Source: Anaerovirgula multivorans (GTDB lineage: Bacteria > Bacillota > Clostridia > Peptostreptococcales > Natronincolaceae). Taken from it: a stretch of DNA of 64,000 nt. Positions 8,147-17,130 of this stretch are shown here, in pieces. The stretch's first letter is position 1; every line of letters begins with the position of its first letter. A model generated the notes under the pieces. It was not told the origin of the DNA. It saw only the letters and a program-made list of their open reading frames with translations, and did not search any database. Position numbers and translations under genes: made by a program. The stretch covers positions 62,001-126,000 of the forward strand of contig NZ_FZOJ01000001.1 of assembly GCF_900188145.1 (NCBI RefSeq), written 5' to 3'.

Positions 8147-8180
8147 ACATGGAGGAAGTATATTTTCCTCCATGTTTTTA
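8147..8180 (+). terminator. Terminator between pilA and the minor pilins
   Basis: A perfect 11-bp stem ACATGGAGGAA/TTCCTCCATGT (8147-8157 with 8165-8175) with a 7-nt loop is followed by TTTTTA. It would cap the pilA message and lower transcription of the downstream pilin genes. Confidence 0.9.
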
Positions 8181-8188
8181 AAATCAGA

Positions 8189-8400
8189 TTGAGAGGTTTG
8201 GATTTGTTTTGTATATACAACAATGTTCTACTAACTGGCATACTCATTGGTTCATTTTTGAAGGTATGTACTTATAAAATGGCTGCAAACAAATCAATAC
8301 TATTCCAAGTTTTCAATTTGTTATCCTGTGATGGAGCTTTTAATAGGAATTATTTATTACTATTATTTTTAAAATAGATGTATTAAAAGGTATATGTATC
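8189..8400 (+). pseudogene. Decayed 5' fragment of a prepilin peptidase gene
   Basis: The translation FCIYNNVLLTGILIGSFLKV lines up with the N-terminus of the intact PilD at 10899 (YSLAVISGILIGSFLNVCIY), and the next residues CTYKMAANKSI align with CIYRMPKNESI. The cysteine-rich loop is lost. A second frame from about 8331 reads MELLIGIIYYYYF, matching IEFLTGIIFLLVF of PilD. The fragment therefore has an internal deletion and a frameshift and cannot encode an active peptidase. It arose by duplication of the local pilD or is the relic of an older copy. Confidence 0.8.
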
Positions 8401-8459
8401 TAAGTATTAATAGCAGATAATAATCATAGAAATTTGAATTTAAAGGGGCCTATATTATA

Positions 8460-8912
8460 ATGTTAAACAAAAAAATATATGAATTATTATCCTCTAAAAA
8501 AGGTGTAACATTAATTGAAATCCTTATTTCACTAATTATATTTATAATAATTATAGTGCCATTTTTAGGAATGTTTGTACAATCAACTAAATCAAATAGT
8601 TTATCACAAAATATAATTGATGCCACTTACATAGCTCAAAGCTGTATGGAAGACGTTTATTCTATTAGTATAACAAATAACTTTATGGATGGTCTTACTG
8701 AATTAAAAGATAATGGCTTTACTGAAACTGTTGTTGTCGCAGATGAAGATTATGACTATACTAAAAATATAGATGGATACTATGCACTAATTGAAATTAG
8801 GAAGTCTGCTTATTCTGGAAATCTGGTTAAAGTGGTTGCTAAAATTTATAATAATAGTGCCCTTGAAAAATTAGAAGCACAAATGGAAACCATTTTATTA
8901 TGGAATAGTTAG
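8460..8912 (+). CDS. Minor pilin, PilV/GspI-like
   Basis: This 150-residue prepilin has a leader ending KKG/VTLIEILISLI, with Glu at +5 and a hydrophobic helix (about residues 15-42). The globular part is short and without recognised domains. The N-terminal motif and position, directly before two other minor pilins, suggest a priming or tip subunit of the pilus. The start ATG follows AAAGGGGCC. The gene lies downstream of the pilA terminator and the pilD relic, so its transcription depends on read-through or a local promoter that I could not identify. Confidence 0.85.
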   Translation: MLNKKIYELLSSKKGVTLIEILISLIIFIIIIVPFLGMFVQSTKSNSLSQNIIDATYIAQSCMEDVYSISITNNFMDGLTELKDNGFTETVVVADEDYDYTKNIDGYYALIEIRKSAYSGNLVKVVAKIYNNSALEKLEAQMETILLWNS

Positions 8913-8925
8913 AAGGTGTAAATTT

Positions 8926-9342
8926 ATGATACAAAATAGAAAAGGTATAACGCTAATTGAATTACTTATGGTTTTATCTGTCATGTCAATAATCGTTGTT
9001 TTAAGTTTTTCTGTTTATATTTTTGGAATGAAAAGTTTTACATTACAATCTACTAATGTCGAAAATCAATCTAATGTAAGGTATGCTACAAGTTATATCA
9101 CGAAAGAAATTAGAAAAGCAGAGTCAGTAGAGGTATTAGGTAATATTTTAACTATTAATGGTACCGATGAATATAAACTTGTTGATAATATTATCTGGAG
9201 GAATAGTAATGAACTGGTGACTGGTATAGAGCATTTTAATATGAGTAAATCAGGAAATAAGATTAGTCTTGAGATAATCAGCTTATCTAATTCAGATGGA
9301 TGTTTTTCTTCATTATCTTCGAAAATTTATATAAGAGAGTAG
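8926..9342 (+). CDS. Minor pilin, PilW/GspJ-like
   Basis: This 138-residue prepilin has the cleavage motif RKG/ITLIELLMVLS at about residues 5-15, with Glu at +5. A helix of about 25 hydrophobic residues follows, then a beta-rich globular part. It is 13 nt behind the previous minor pilin and 9 nt before a PilX-like gene, so the three are probably co-translated parts of one tip complex. Assignment to the PilW/GspJ group rests on gene order and the pattern RYATSYITKEIRKAESV, common in that group. Confidence 0.83.
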   Translation: MIQNRKGITLIELLMVLSVMSIIVVLSFSVYIFGMKSFTLQSTNVENQSNVRYATSYITKEIRKAESVEVLGNILTINGTDEYKLVDNIIWRNSNELVTGIEHFNMSKSGNKISLEIISLSNSDGCFSSLSSKIYIRE

Positions 9343-9351
9343 GGGGGTAGC

Positions 9352-10839
9352 ATGAAATTTACGTATTCTCTAAAAAAATATTTGTACAATGATAGTGGAC
9401 TAACACTAATCTTTGTTATTATGATTTTAGTAATATTATCTTTGATCGGCTTGACTCTTTTAAGTGTTACTACTAGTAATGTAAAAATGAGTTCCATAGA
9501 AAGAGATTATCAAGGGGTTTTTTATATAGCGGAAGCAGGAATAAATTATAAACTTAATGAAATAAATTCAGAGATTATAGCATCCTATATAAGTACATCC
9601 ACAGTGGATGACTTCTTTAATACTATTGAGTCTTATTTTAGTGTACCGTCAACATTGGATACTTTCGAAAGTACTTTTGGAAATAATCCTGTAGTAAATA
9701 TTACAATTATAGGATCAAGAGTTACACCTTCTAATACTGCTACTTATACAATTATATCACAAGGAATTATAGGTAGTCATACAAGAACTGTTGAAACAGA
9801 AATCGAAGTTACATGGATTCCAAAAACTGGTATGAGTATATCCAATGATATGGCTGTTTTTTCAAATTCTACTATTAATTTAACGGGAAGTGCTACTATT
9901 AATGGTCCTGCAGGTATTAATGCTACTACTAATAACTCTATTACTTTAGATGGGGGATCAGCAATTAATGGTGATATCTATGTGGGACCTGGAGCTGGTA
10001 GTGAGGTTTTGAATGTACCTCATTGGATCTCTGTAAGCGATCCAATTCAGCTAGCTGAAGTAAGAAGTTTTGAAATGCCTGACTTTCCTACAATTCCTAC
10101 GTACTTACAACATCCAAATACTCAGGCTGGATCATACAATGTTATCTTAAATGGTAGTGTACGTATTGATAATTCGCAGGCAAATAACTATGTTTTGCAA
10201 TTAAATAATAATATATATGCACCAGAAATAAAAATTGCTTCTAATTATACTTTAGATATTAACGTTGGCGATACAGATAAAAGCATTGTTGTGGATCATC
10301 TGAATATTATAAATGGACATATAAATATCCAAGGTACAGGAAAGCTTACTATTTACGTTACTGATAAAATAACAATGGGTAGTGGAAGTACAATCAATAA
10401 TGTAACAAATCCAGCTGAAGCTAGTGTTACTGTAGAAAAGCTGAATATTTATTTAAAAGCTTCTGCACCTGCTAAAACAGTAACTCTTGCAGGTAGTCAA
10501 AAAATTTATGGTTCCTTATATGCGGAAAATGCTAATATTCTTTTTACGGCAGGAGGAGGTTTTCAAGGTCATATCGTTACAGGTGGAACAGATGTTACTA
10601 TAAATGGCGGGGCGGCTGCTCTTGTTAAGATGATTTATGCACCAAATGCACATGTTAAATTGGAGAATGGAGGGAATGTAATAGGGTCAATAATTGCCAA
10701 TTCCTTTACTGCCAGTGGAGGTACTAATGTTAGCTACGTATCTACTGAAGATGAAAATTTACCATTCTTTCCAATTGGTGGTGGAAGCACACCTGCCCTT
10801 GAAGATTTAATTCAAATAAATACTATTAAAGAAAAATAG
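9352..10839 (+). CDS. Large PilX-like minor pilin with repetitive beta domain
   Basis: The 495-residue protein begins with a PilX-type N-terminus (NDSGLTLIFVIMILVILSLI). Here the usual Glu+5 is replaced by Phe, followed by the typical YIAEAGINYKLNEI segment. From about residue 165 to 470 it has Asn/Gly/Thr-rich, short repeating strands (SGSTINNVTN, AGSQKIYGSLYAENANI, NGGNVIGSIIANSF). These suggest a right-handed beta-helix or bactofilin-like fold. Absence of Glu+5 is characteristic of GspK/PilX tip subunits. The large exposed domain could be an adhesin at the pilus tip; that role is inference. Confidence 0.82.
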   Translation: MKFTYSLKKYLYNDSGLTLIFVIMILVILSLIGLTLLSVTTSNVKMSSIERDYQGVFYIAEAGINYKLNEINSEIIASYISTSTVDDFFNTIESYFSVPSTLDTFESTFGNNPVVNITIIGSRVTPSNTATYTIISQGIIGSHTRTVETEIEVTWIPKTGMSISNDMAVFSNSTINLTGSATINGPAGINATTNNSITLDGGSAINGDIYVGPGAGSEVLNVPHWISVSDPIQLAEVRSFEMPDFPTIPTYLQHPNTQAGSYNVILNGSVRIDNSQANNYVLQLNNNIYAPEIKIASNYTLDINVGDTDKSIVVDHLNIINGHINIQGTGKLTIYVTDKITMGSGSTINNVTNPAEASVTVEKLNIYLKASAPAKTVTLAGSQKIYGSLYAENANILFTAGGGFQGHIVTGGTDVTINGGAAALVKMIYAPNAHVKLENGGNVIGSIIANSFTASGGTNVSYVSTEDENLPFFPIGGGSTPALEDLIQINTIKEK

Positions 10840-10898
10840 TTTAATAAATACATAGTTTTTATTTATTAATTTTAAAACTTGAAAGGTTTTGATTTATT

Positions 10899-11663
10899 TT
10901 GTATATATATAGCCTTGCTGTAATAAGTGGTATACTAATTGGATCTTTTTTAAATGTGTGTATCTATAGGATGCCTAAAAATGAATCTATCATTTATCCT
11001 GCTTCTCATTGCTCAAAATGCAATGAATCACTTAAACCCTTTGATTTAATTCCTATCTTTAGTTACGTATCTTTGAGAGGTAAATGCAGGTATTGTAGTG
11101 CTGAATTTTCTATTAGGTATCCTATGATAGAGTTTTTAACAGGAATTATTTTTTTATTAGTATTTTATAAATATGATTTAAGTATTGCGTATTTTTTTCA
11201 TATTGCTTTAGTATGTATTTTAATCTGTATTACTTTCATTGACTATGATCATCAAATCATACCTGATGGACTTGTTATATTAGGGTTTGGATTAGGATTA
11301 ACATATAAATTTCTTTTATACTTCTTTATAAATCAGCCTATAGAAGTTTTAAATAGTTTACTAGGATTTTTATTAGGCGGTGGGTTCTTTCTGCTAATTG
11401 CTGTTATTTCCAATGGTGGTATGGGTGGAGGAGATATTAAACTGATAGCTATGCTGGGTTTTTGGTTCGGTTGGAGAGATATTATTCTTATTTCTTTTTT
11501 ATCCTTTATAATAGGCAGTGTTATTTCAATAGCATTACTAGCTACTAAAGTAAAATCTCGAAAAGACGTCATTCCATTTGGACCCTTTATTGGAGTATCT
11601 ACCCTACTTGTTATTCTTTATAAGAACTATATTTTAATGAGTTATATGAATCTATTTATGTAA
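10899..11663 (+). CDS. pilD: Prepilin peptidase PilD
   Basis: This 254-residue, multi-pass membrane aspartic protease cleaves prepilin leaders and usually N-methylates the new N-terminus. The cytoplasmic loop has two CxxC pairs (CSKC at about 34-37 and CRYC at about 59-62) expected for zinc binding in the methylating type. The catalytic aspartates are in IDYDHQIIPDG (about 116-126) and in GGGDIKLIAMLG. The start is TTG at 10899 with GAAAGG about 18 nt upstream, which is weak. An earlier TTG start is possible. A decayed copy lies at 8189-8400. Confidence 0.95.
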   Translation: MYIYSLAVISGILIGSFLNVCIYRMPKNESIIYPASHCSKCNESLKPFDLIPIFSYVSLRGKCRYCSAEFSIRYPMIEFLTGIIFLLVFYKYDLSIAYFFHIALVCILICITFIDYDHQIIPDGLVILGFGLGLTYKFLLYFFINQPIEVLNSLLGFLLGGGFFLLIAVISNGGMGGGDIKLIAMLGFWFGWRDIILISFLSFIIGSVISIALLATKVKSRKDVIPFGPFIGVSTLLVILYKNYILMSYMNLFM

Positions 11664-11701
11664 TTGTTTTATTCAATTAGTTATTAAAGGGGTGAGGGCT
11701 A

Positions 11702-12820
11702 TTGAAAAGTTTCAAGTCGTTTTGCAAGAATAAAGAAATATTAGTACTTGACATAGGCAGTCATAGTGTAAAAGCTGTTGTAGGTAAATATGACAAGAAC
11801 AAAGTATCCGTCCATAATGCTTTCTGTGTATCGATTCCACAAGACTGCTATGCAGATGGTAAAATTATTAATCTGTTGGAAGTAAAAGAAGCCTTGAAAA
11901 AGGCTCTGGAAATTAACAAAGTGAAAGCTAAATCCACTATTAGTTCTATTGAAAGCACCTGTATCATTACTAGAGAAATACTTCTTCCAGCAGTTAAAGA
12001 AGAGGATTTAAAAGGAATGATCTATTACGAAGTTGGCCAATATCTACCCATTGAGCTCGATAAATATGTAATTCAGCATAAAATTATTGAAGAATTCATG
12101 GAGGAAAATGTAAAAAAATATAGCATACTAGTTGCTGCTTTACCTAGGGAAATTGCATTCAGTCATTTTGAATTGCTTGAATTTCTAGATTTATCTCCAG
12201 TCGCTTTAGAGCTTCATTCAAATGCAATCACTAAGCTTTTAGATGTTAATGCTGTTATCAATGATATTGAAGCTATTCGTGATAAAAGCATTGCTGTGAT
12301 TGATCTAGGACATAAGCACATTAATGTGATCATTATAGAAAATGGTGTTTATCGGTTTAGTAGAATAATTAATTTAGGTGCAGGCGATATGGATATGATT
12401 ATTGCAAATTATTTAAATATTGATTTAAAAGAGGTTGAAATACAAAAATATGCCATGAAAAATTTGACTTCCTCATTAGAAGAAGTTGTTGTTTCAAATG
12501 AAGGCATATCGCTAAATAAGTCTGAATTATCATTTGATATCTTTCATGATGTCATTAAATCCAACCTAGATAATTGGATCGATGAAATCAATCGAATTTT
12601 TAAATACTATACAAGCAGAAGTTCACGCAATAAAATAGATAGTATCTTTATATATGGTGGCAGTACTGCTTTAAATGCTATAGATCAATATATGACCGAT
12701 GCTTTTAACATCCCTACTTTTAGAATTGATCGAATAAATCATGTGGAATTTTTAGAGAATTCTACAATGGATGATTTATCAATTTATCTTAATGCAATTA
12801 GTTCGTTAATTAGGAAATAA
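11702..12820 (+). CDS. pilM: Pilus assembly actin-like ATPase PilM
   Basis: The 372-residue protein has the FtsA/PilM fold. The phosphate-1 motif is LDIGSHSVKAVVG (about 16-28), the phosphate-2 motif is VIDLGHKHINVIIIENG, and the adenosine motif is IFIYGGSTALNAI near the C-terminus. PilM binds the cytoplasmic tail of PilN and links the alignment complex to the motor. The TTG start is 3 nt from GGGGTGAGGGC, a good site. PilN and PilO homologues follow directly. Confidence 0.92.
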   Translation: MKSFKSFCKNKEILVLDIGSHSVKAVVGKYDKNKVSVHNAFCVSIPQDCYADGKIINLLEVKEALKKALEINKVKAKSTISSIESTCIITREILLPAVKEEDLKGMIYYEVGQYLPIELDKYVIQHKIIEEFMEENVKKYSILVAALPREIAFSHFELLEFLDLSPVALELHSNAITKLLDVNAVINDIEAIRDKSIAVIDLGHKHINVIIIENGVYRFSRIINLGAGDMDMIIANYLNIDLKEVEIQKYAMKNLTSSLEEVVVSNEGISLNKSELSFDIFHDVIKSNLDNWIDEINRIFKYYTSRSSRNKIDSIFIYGGSTALNAIDQYMTDAFNIPTFRIDRINHVEFLENSTMDDLSIYLNAISSLIRK

Positions 12821-12838
12821 AAGGGGGAAAGCAAAGGC

Positions 12839-13402
12839 ATGAGAGACTTTAACTTTTTTGAACCATATTTAAAAAAAACAGAAAAGACAAGTTTTTATCG
12901 TTTAATCATTTTATCTCTTATTACTGTCGTAAGTTTTATCTTTGTTTTCTATCCTGTACTTAAATATTTTGAAGTAAGAACGTTGAAAAAAGAAATTCTT
13001 GTCCTTGATGAAATATTAGAATCATCTGAAAATATAAAAAGACTTCAAGTAATTGAAAGTAATAATATTCAATTAATAGAATTAAAATCTGAACAAGTAT
13101 TCTTTAGTAATTTACATGATGAGATGAAAGAACAGAAAGTTATTAGTGACTTGTTAATTCAGTCTATCTTAAAAAATGTTCCTAATGGAATTTTCTTTGA
13201 TTCATTAAGCATAGCCAATAATGAAATAGAGATACATAGTAAGGCTACTCATAAATTTGCAGTTGCTCAGATGGAACACAATTTACGTTATTCTCCATAT
13301 TTTGATGAGGTATTTATTCCTTCTATTTCAGAAAATGATGGTTATTATTTATTTACAATTACATTTACAGCAAAGGAAGTGACTACTAATGCTGTTGAGT
13401 AA
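12839..13402 (+). CDS. pilN: Pilus assembly protein PilN-like
   Basis: The 187-residue protein has a short cytoplasmic N-terminus starting MRDFNFFEPYL, the segment that in PilN docks into PilM. One membrane helix follows (about residues 22-42), then a coiled coil (about 45-90) and a small ferredoxin-like domain. It sits between pilM and pilO and overlaps the next gene by 14 nt, indicating translational coupling. Primary sequence conservation in this family is low, so the call depends partly on order and topology. Confidence 0.85.
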   Translation: MRDFNFFEPYLKKTEKTSFYRLIILSLITVVSFIFVFYPVLKYFEVRTLKKEILVLDEILESSENIKRLQVIESNNIQLIELKSEQVFFSNLHDEMKEQKVISDLLIQSILKNVPNGIFFDSLSIANNEIEIHSKATHKFAVAQMEHNLRYSPYFDEVFIPSISENDGYYLFTITFTAKEVTTNAVE

Positions 13403-14642
13403 ACGAGAAAAGATTTTAGTAGTTTTGCTAGCAGGGATGATTCTTTTAGCAGGTTACTACAAGTTTATAATGATACCACTTAACAAAAATTTGAGTCAAT
13501 TAGAGCTAGATTATAAAGAAAAGCAATTGAAATATATACAAATGAAGCAAGAACTTCAATCAGAAGTACAGTTGAATAACCAGATTGATGCATTAAATAA
13601 TGAAATTCTTGGTCTTGCAAAAGATTTTTTTGGAAAGATTCATCAAGAGGATATTATTTTATTATTAAATGATTTGATACTCAATAGTAATATTAGGATT
13701 TCTTCACTGGACTTTACCCCGCCTAGAATGGAATCATTGGTAAATGGTGAAGAAAATTTACAAGAGAATGACTCTGAGGAATTTATTGCTGAAATCCTTT
13801 CAACTCAATTTCATTTCGAAGGCGATTATGGAGCATTGATTGATTTCTTGAGAAATATAAGAGAATATGAGAAAGAAATAGTGATAAACAATATAAGTAT
13901 TAGCAATAGTAAAGATGGATTATTATCTGGAAATCTCCTGCTTGATTTTTACAGTATTCCAGAAGTAAATAAATATTTTCCTGAAGAAACCAGTATTTTA
14001 CATTATGGAGAGTCTATTGAATCTGACGAAGATGGAATAATAAATCCATTTATACTTTATGGTGATTTTATTGAAATTGAGGAAAATAATTGGTCAATGG
14101 ATTATGATTTTAATGATAACTTTAGAAAAATGACCACACTTTATGGCTTTGAAGATGAAAAGGTATTTTTTGTTGGAAATCCAAGAGATGTATATGGCAC
14201 TTTAAGTAGAGACGCAAACGCTGTAGAAGGAAGATATGCGATTAGAATGGAGTATGATTTTATAAGGGGTGGAGATAGAAGTGTTGCTAACTTGGTTTTC
14301 GAAGGGGATAGGATATTAATTCCTCGACAGCCCGAAGTTTTTGGTTTGTGGATATATGGCTTTGAAAGAAGCGATCATAAAATTGGTGCAATAGTGGTAG
14401 ATGCAAGAGGGAGAGAATATAAATTGTCTCTTGCTGATAGGATTGATTGGTTAGGTTGGTCTTTATTGGAAACTTCTCTTCCTGTCAATATAACCTATCC
14501 TGCCATGGTACAGAGAATTTATGTTGAAAGTGAATCTTACTCAGATAAAACGAAAGGACATTTTCTATTTGATAAAATGGAAGTTGCATATCCTACAATT
14601 TTACCATACTCTAATGAAATAAATTCAATAATGGAAGAGTAA
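13389..14642 (+). CDS. pilO: PilO-like protein with a C-terminal carbohydrate-binding-like domain
   Basis: Residues 1-200 have the PilO layout: a membrane helix at about 8-28, a coiled coil to about 75 and a ferredoxin-like domain (about 90-200). Ordinary PilO would end here. The 417-residue protein continues with a beta-rich domain (about 230-410) containing VEGRYAIRMEYDF, GLWIYG, IDWLGWSLLE and FDKMEVAYP. This pattern resembles the galactose-binding-like sandwich at the end of some secreted phosphodiester glycosidases of Firmicutes. The extra domain would lie outside the membrane and could touch cell-wall sugars; that is inference. It overlaps pilN by 14 nt. Confidence 0.82.
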   Translation: MLLSKREKILVVLLAGMILLAGYYKFIMIPLNKNLSQLELDYKEKQLKYIQMKQELQSEVQLNNQIDALNNEILGLAKDFFGKIHQEDIILLLNDLILNSNIRISSLDFTPPRMESLVNGEENLQENDSEEFIAEILSTQFHFEGDYGALIDFLRNIREYEKEIVINNISISNSKDGLLSGNLLLDFYSIPEVNKYFPEETSILHYGESIESDEDGIINPFILYGDFIEIEENNWSMDYDFNDNFRKMTTLYGFEDEKVFFVGNPRDVYGTLSRDANAVEGRYAIRMEYDFIRGGDRSVANLVFEGDRILIPRQPEVFGLWIYGFERSDHKIGAIVVDARGREYKLSLADRIDWLGWSLLETSLPVNITYPAMVQRIYVESESYSDKTKGHFLFDKMEVAYPTILPYSNEINSIMEE

Positions 14643-14731
14643 CTGACACTTTAGAATGGCAAATATTACAGCATATCGTCAATTTCTAATTAATAGTATC
14701 AATAGATGAATTGGAGGAGAGGTGTATTCCT

Positions 14732-16537
14732 GTGAAAAAAATTTCAGTTATATTGATAGCAATATGCATTTTTAACTTCATGTTAGGATCTGTAAATTCT
14801 GCTTATGCGAACACAAAGGATGAAGAAGATAGAATAGAGGGTTATGAGGATGGTATGAAATGGGGGGAGCTTGCAGGTTATATTGCTGGAGAAAAGGATC
14901 GCGTCAATTCTCGGAGAAGTAACTGGGAACAAGCATACAAAGAAGAGGCAAAAGATATCGTAAAAGAGTACAATTTAGATAAGCAATCCTATGCTTATAG
15001 AAGTAAATTCAGAGAAAGATTTGAGGAAGGTTTTAAAATTGGTTATTTAGATGCTTATAGAGGTTATGCTTCAGATAATAAAGCAAGTGCAACTATAATA
15101 GGTGAAGAAATGGGTAGGTATTTTGGTGAATTATTAGGGGCTAATCATGGAAGAAATGATTATTATAATAATTTAAAGAGCGATTGGAAAAGAAATTTAC
15201 CTACTGAAACCAATATTATTGATGAGTATAAATTAAGAAATGATACGAAGGAATATTCAGATGCTTTTTTAAAGGCATTCAAAATAGGCTATGAAGAAGA
15301 ATATCTTTATTCTTATAGAATTACTAATTATGAAATACAAAGTGCTCCTAATCAGGCTGCATTAAACCTTGGCAAAGAAGAAGGACAAGTTGCTGGAGAA
15401 GCCTATGCAATGATGGATTATATACAAGGAAAATCTAATAATTGGCTGCGATCATTTAATGAATTAGAGTTGCAAAACAGCTTACTAAATAGGTATGAAC
15501 TATTTAGAGAAGAACTACAATATAAAGTAGGATTTATCAATGGATTTAAAGATGGTTTTCAATCAGCTTATACTGCATATTATCAAGGCTTTAATGCAGA
15601 AGTAGGCGAAAGAAATATTAATTATAAAATAATGTCTATGCATGAGGACATGATAGAATTTGAAGATAGAATGGTACATTTTATACATGGCGAAGAAAAT
15701 GTAGAAAAAAATATAACTGCACAGCTATATGTACCTGCTGGTACTTTTTATACGGAAACCTATGTAGCTTTACAAAAAGAAGAAATGTCTTCAGCCATAA
15801 ATAATGAAACACTTATTCCAGTTACAAAAATATATGATATGAAAGTTATTAACAACGTTAACTCTCTCCAGCTAAGAAAACCATTAACCTTAACTTTCAA
15901 ATACTATGGTTCTTATAGAGGTGGTATTTATCAATTAATAGACAGCAAATGGCGTTATGTATATAGTGAAATTGAAGATGGTGTAATAAAAACAGAAATA
16001 CCAAGTGGCTTTTACAATGGTGGGCGATATGCTGTATTTATTGATGAAGATTATGTAGAATTAATGGACATCCATACTCATTGGGCAAATAGGGAATTGT
16101 ATACTTTCCTAAGGAGGGGATATATACAAGGGGATAAGGATAAAAAATATAATCCTGACCAATCTATGACACGAGGTGAATTATTATTATTATTATCTAA
16201 AATCCAAGGATGGAATACATCAAATGACACAAGAAATGCGGACAAATTTGAAGATTTTAATAACTTTGGTATCTATACAAAAACTATAGATTATGCAGTT
16301 TCAAAAGGATATATAGACGGCTATGATGACAAATCATTTAAGCCCAACAATCCTATTACCTACATAGAACTAGAGGAGATTATGAAAAAGATTTTAGATA
16401 ATGACAATTTTGCTTGGGAGACAATTGCTGAAAAAATGCTGTATGAAAGATATGCACGATCAAACAGTAGATTAGGAAAAGATAAATTTGCGACTAAAGG
16501 TGAAGTTGTTTATATGCTTCATGAATTAATAAAATAA
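14732..16537 (+). CDS. Secreted SLH-domain protein with three internal repeats
   Basis: I choose GTG at 14732, 7 nt behind GGAGGAGAGGTG, over the upstream TTG. The protein then begins with a clean signal peptide (MKKISVILIAICIFNFML, cleavage near SAYA). Three diverged repeats of about 75 residues follow (about 36-110, 120-196 and 208-285), each having a G-E-x-x-G start and ending in FKIGYLDAYRGY-like sequence. A beta-rich stretch comes next. The C-terminal 160 residues hold S-layer homology domains (DIHTHWANRELYTFL, YIQGDKDKKYNPDQSMTRGE, YIDGYDDKSFKPNNPITYIE) that bind wall polymer. It lies inside the pilus operon and may anchor or guide the fibre through the wall. Confidence 0.83.
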   Translation: MKKISVILIAICIFNFMLGSVNSAYANTKDEEDRIEGYEDGMKWGELAGYIAGEKDRVNSRRSNWEQAYKEEAKDIVKEYNLDKQSYAYRSKFRERFEEGFKIGYLDAYRGYASDNKASATIIGEEMGRYFGELLGANHGRNDYYNNLKSDWKRNLPTETNIIDEYKLRNDTKEYSDAFLKAFKIGYEEEYLYSYRITNYEIQSAPNQAALNLGKEEGQVAGEAYAMMDYIQGKSNNWLRSFNELELQNSLLNRYELFREELQYKVGFINGFKDGFQSAYTAYYQGFNAEVGERNINYKIMSMHEDMIEFEDRMVHFIHGEENVEKNITAQLYVPAGTFYTETYVALQKEEMSSAINNETLIPVTKIYDMKVINNVNSLQLRKPLTLTFKYYGSYRGGIYQLIDSKWRYVYSEIEDGVIKTEIPSGFYNGGRYAVFIDEDYVELMDIHTHWANRELYTFLRRGYIQGDKDKKYNPDQSMTRGELLLLLSKIQGWNTSNDTRNADKFEDFNNFGIYTKTIDYAVSKGYIDGYDDKSFKPNNPITYIELEEIMKKILDNDNFAWETIAEKMLYERYARSNSRLGKDKFATKGEVVYMLHELIK

Positions 16538-16652
16538 CATATTTTTACATATTTTTTACAAAATTAGAAGGAAATTCCATAATAATGGCGAATATTTACA
16601 AGATTAGAAGAAATAGTTGTTTATTTTCATATTCACACAGAGAGGATATAGA

Positions 16653-17090
16653 ATGTTGTCAAATAATAAAGGATTTACTTTAATAGAAATTTTGCTAGTA
16701 GTAACTATAATAACCCTTTTTGGTTTCATGATATTTCCAATGAATAGAGGATTATACGACAGGTTTTTATTGGAGGCCACTGCTAAAGAAATAAAAAGCG
16801 CTCTCCATATAGCACAGCAACTAAGTATAGATGAATCAAGAAATTATTGTGTAGAAGTTTTCGAAAAATCTTTTCGTGTAAGGGAGCATAAAATTGGGGG
16901 AAAAGTTGCTTATTCGCAAAAGATAGACGATAGGATAAAAGTAATGCCAGGGTACGATCATAGGATAAACTATAATAGAGAAGGTACTACCTCTTACGGT
17001 ATATTTGTTTTATCTAATAAGCAAGAAGATAAGATTAAACTAGAAGTATTGCTAGGAACAGGTAGGGTTAGAATATCTTCATTATACTAA
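16653..17090 (+). CDS. Minor pilin, GspH-like
   Basis: The reading frame is open further upstream, but ATG at 16653 follows AGAGGATATAG. It gives a short prepilin leader ending NNKG/FTLIEILLVV, with Glu at +5. The mature chain has a hydrophobic helix of about 22 residues and a small globular part with RIKVMPGYDHRINYNREGTT. That part resembles the GspH/FimT C-terminal region (extended strand then GTGRVRI near the end). It opens the second minor-pilin set of this locus. Confidence 0.85.
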   Translation: MLSNNKGFTLIEILLVVTIITLFGFMIFPMNRGLYDRFLLEATAKEIKSALHIAQQLSIDESRNYCVEVFEKSFRVREHKIGGKVAYSQKIDDRIKVMPGYDHRINYNREGTTSYGIFVLSNKQEDKIKLEVLLGTGRVRISSLY

Positions 17091-17130
17091 AGGGAGATAG
17101 AGAGATGGGATAAATACTAAAAATGGATTT

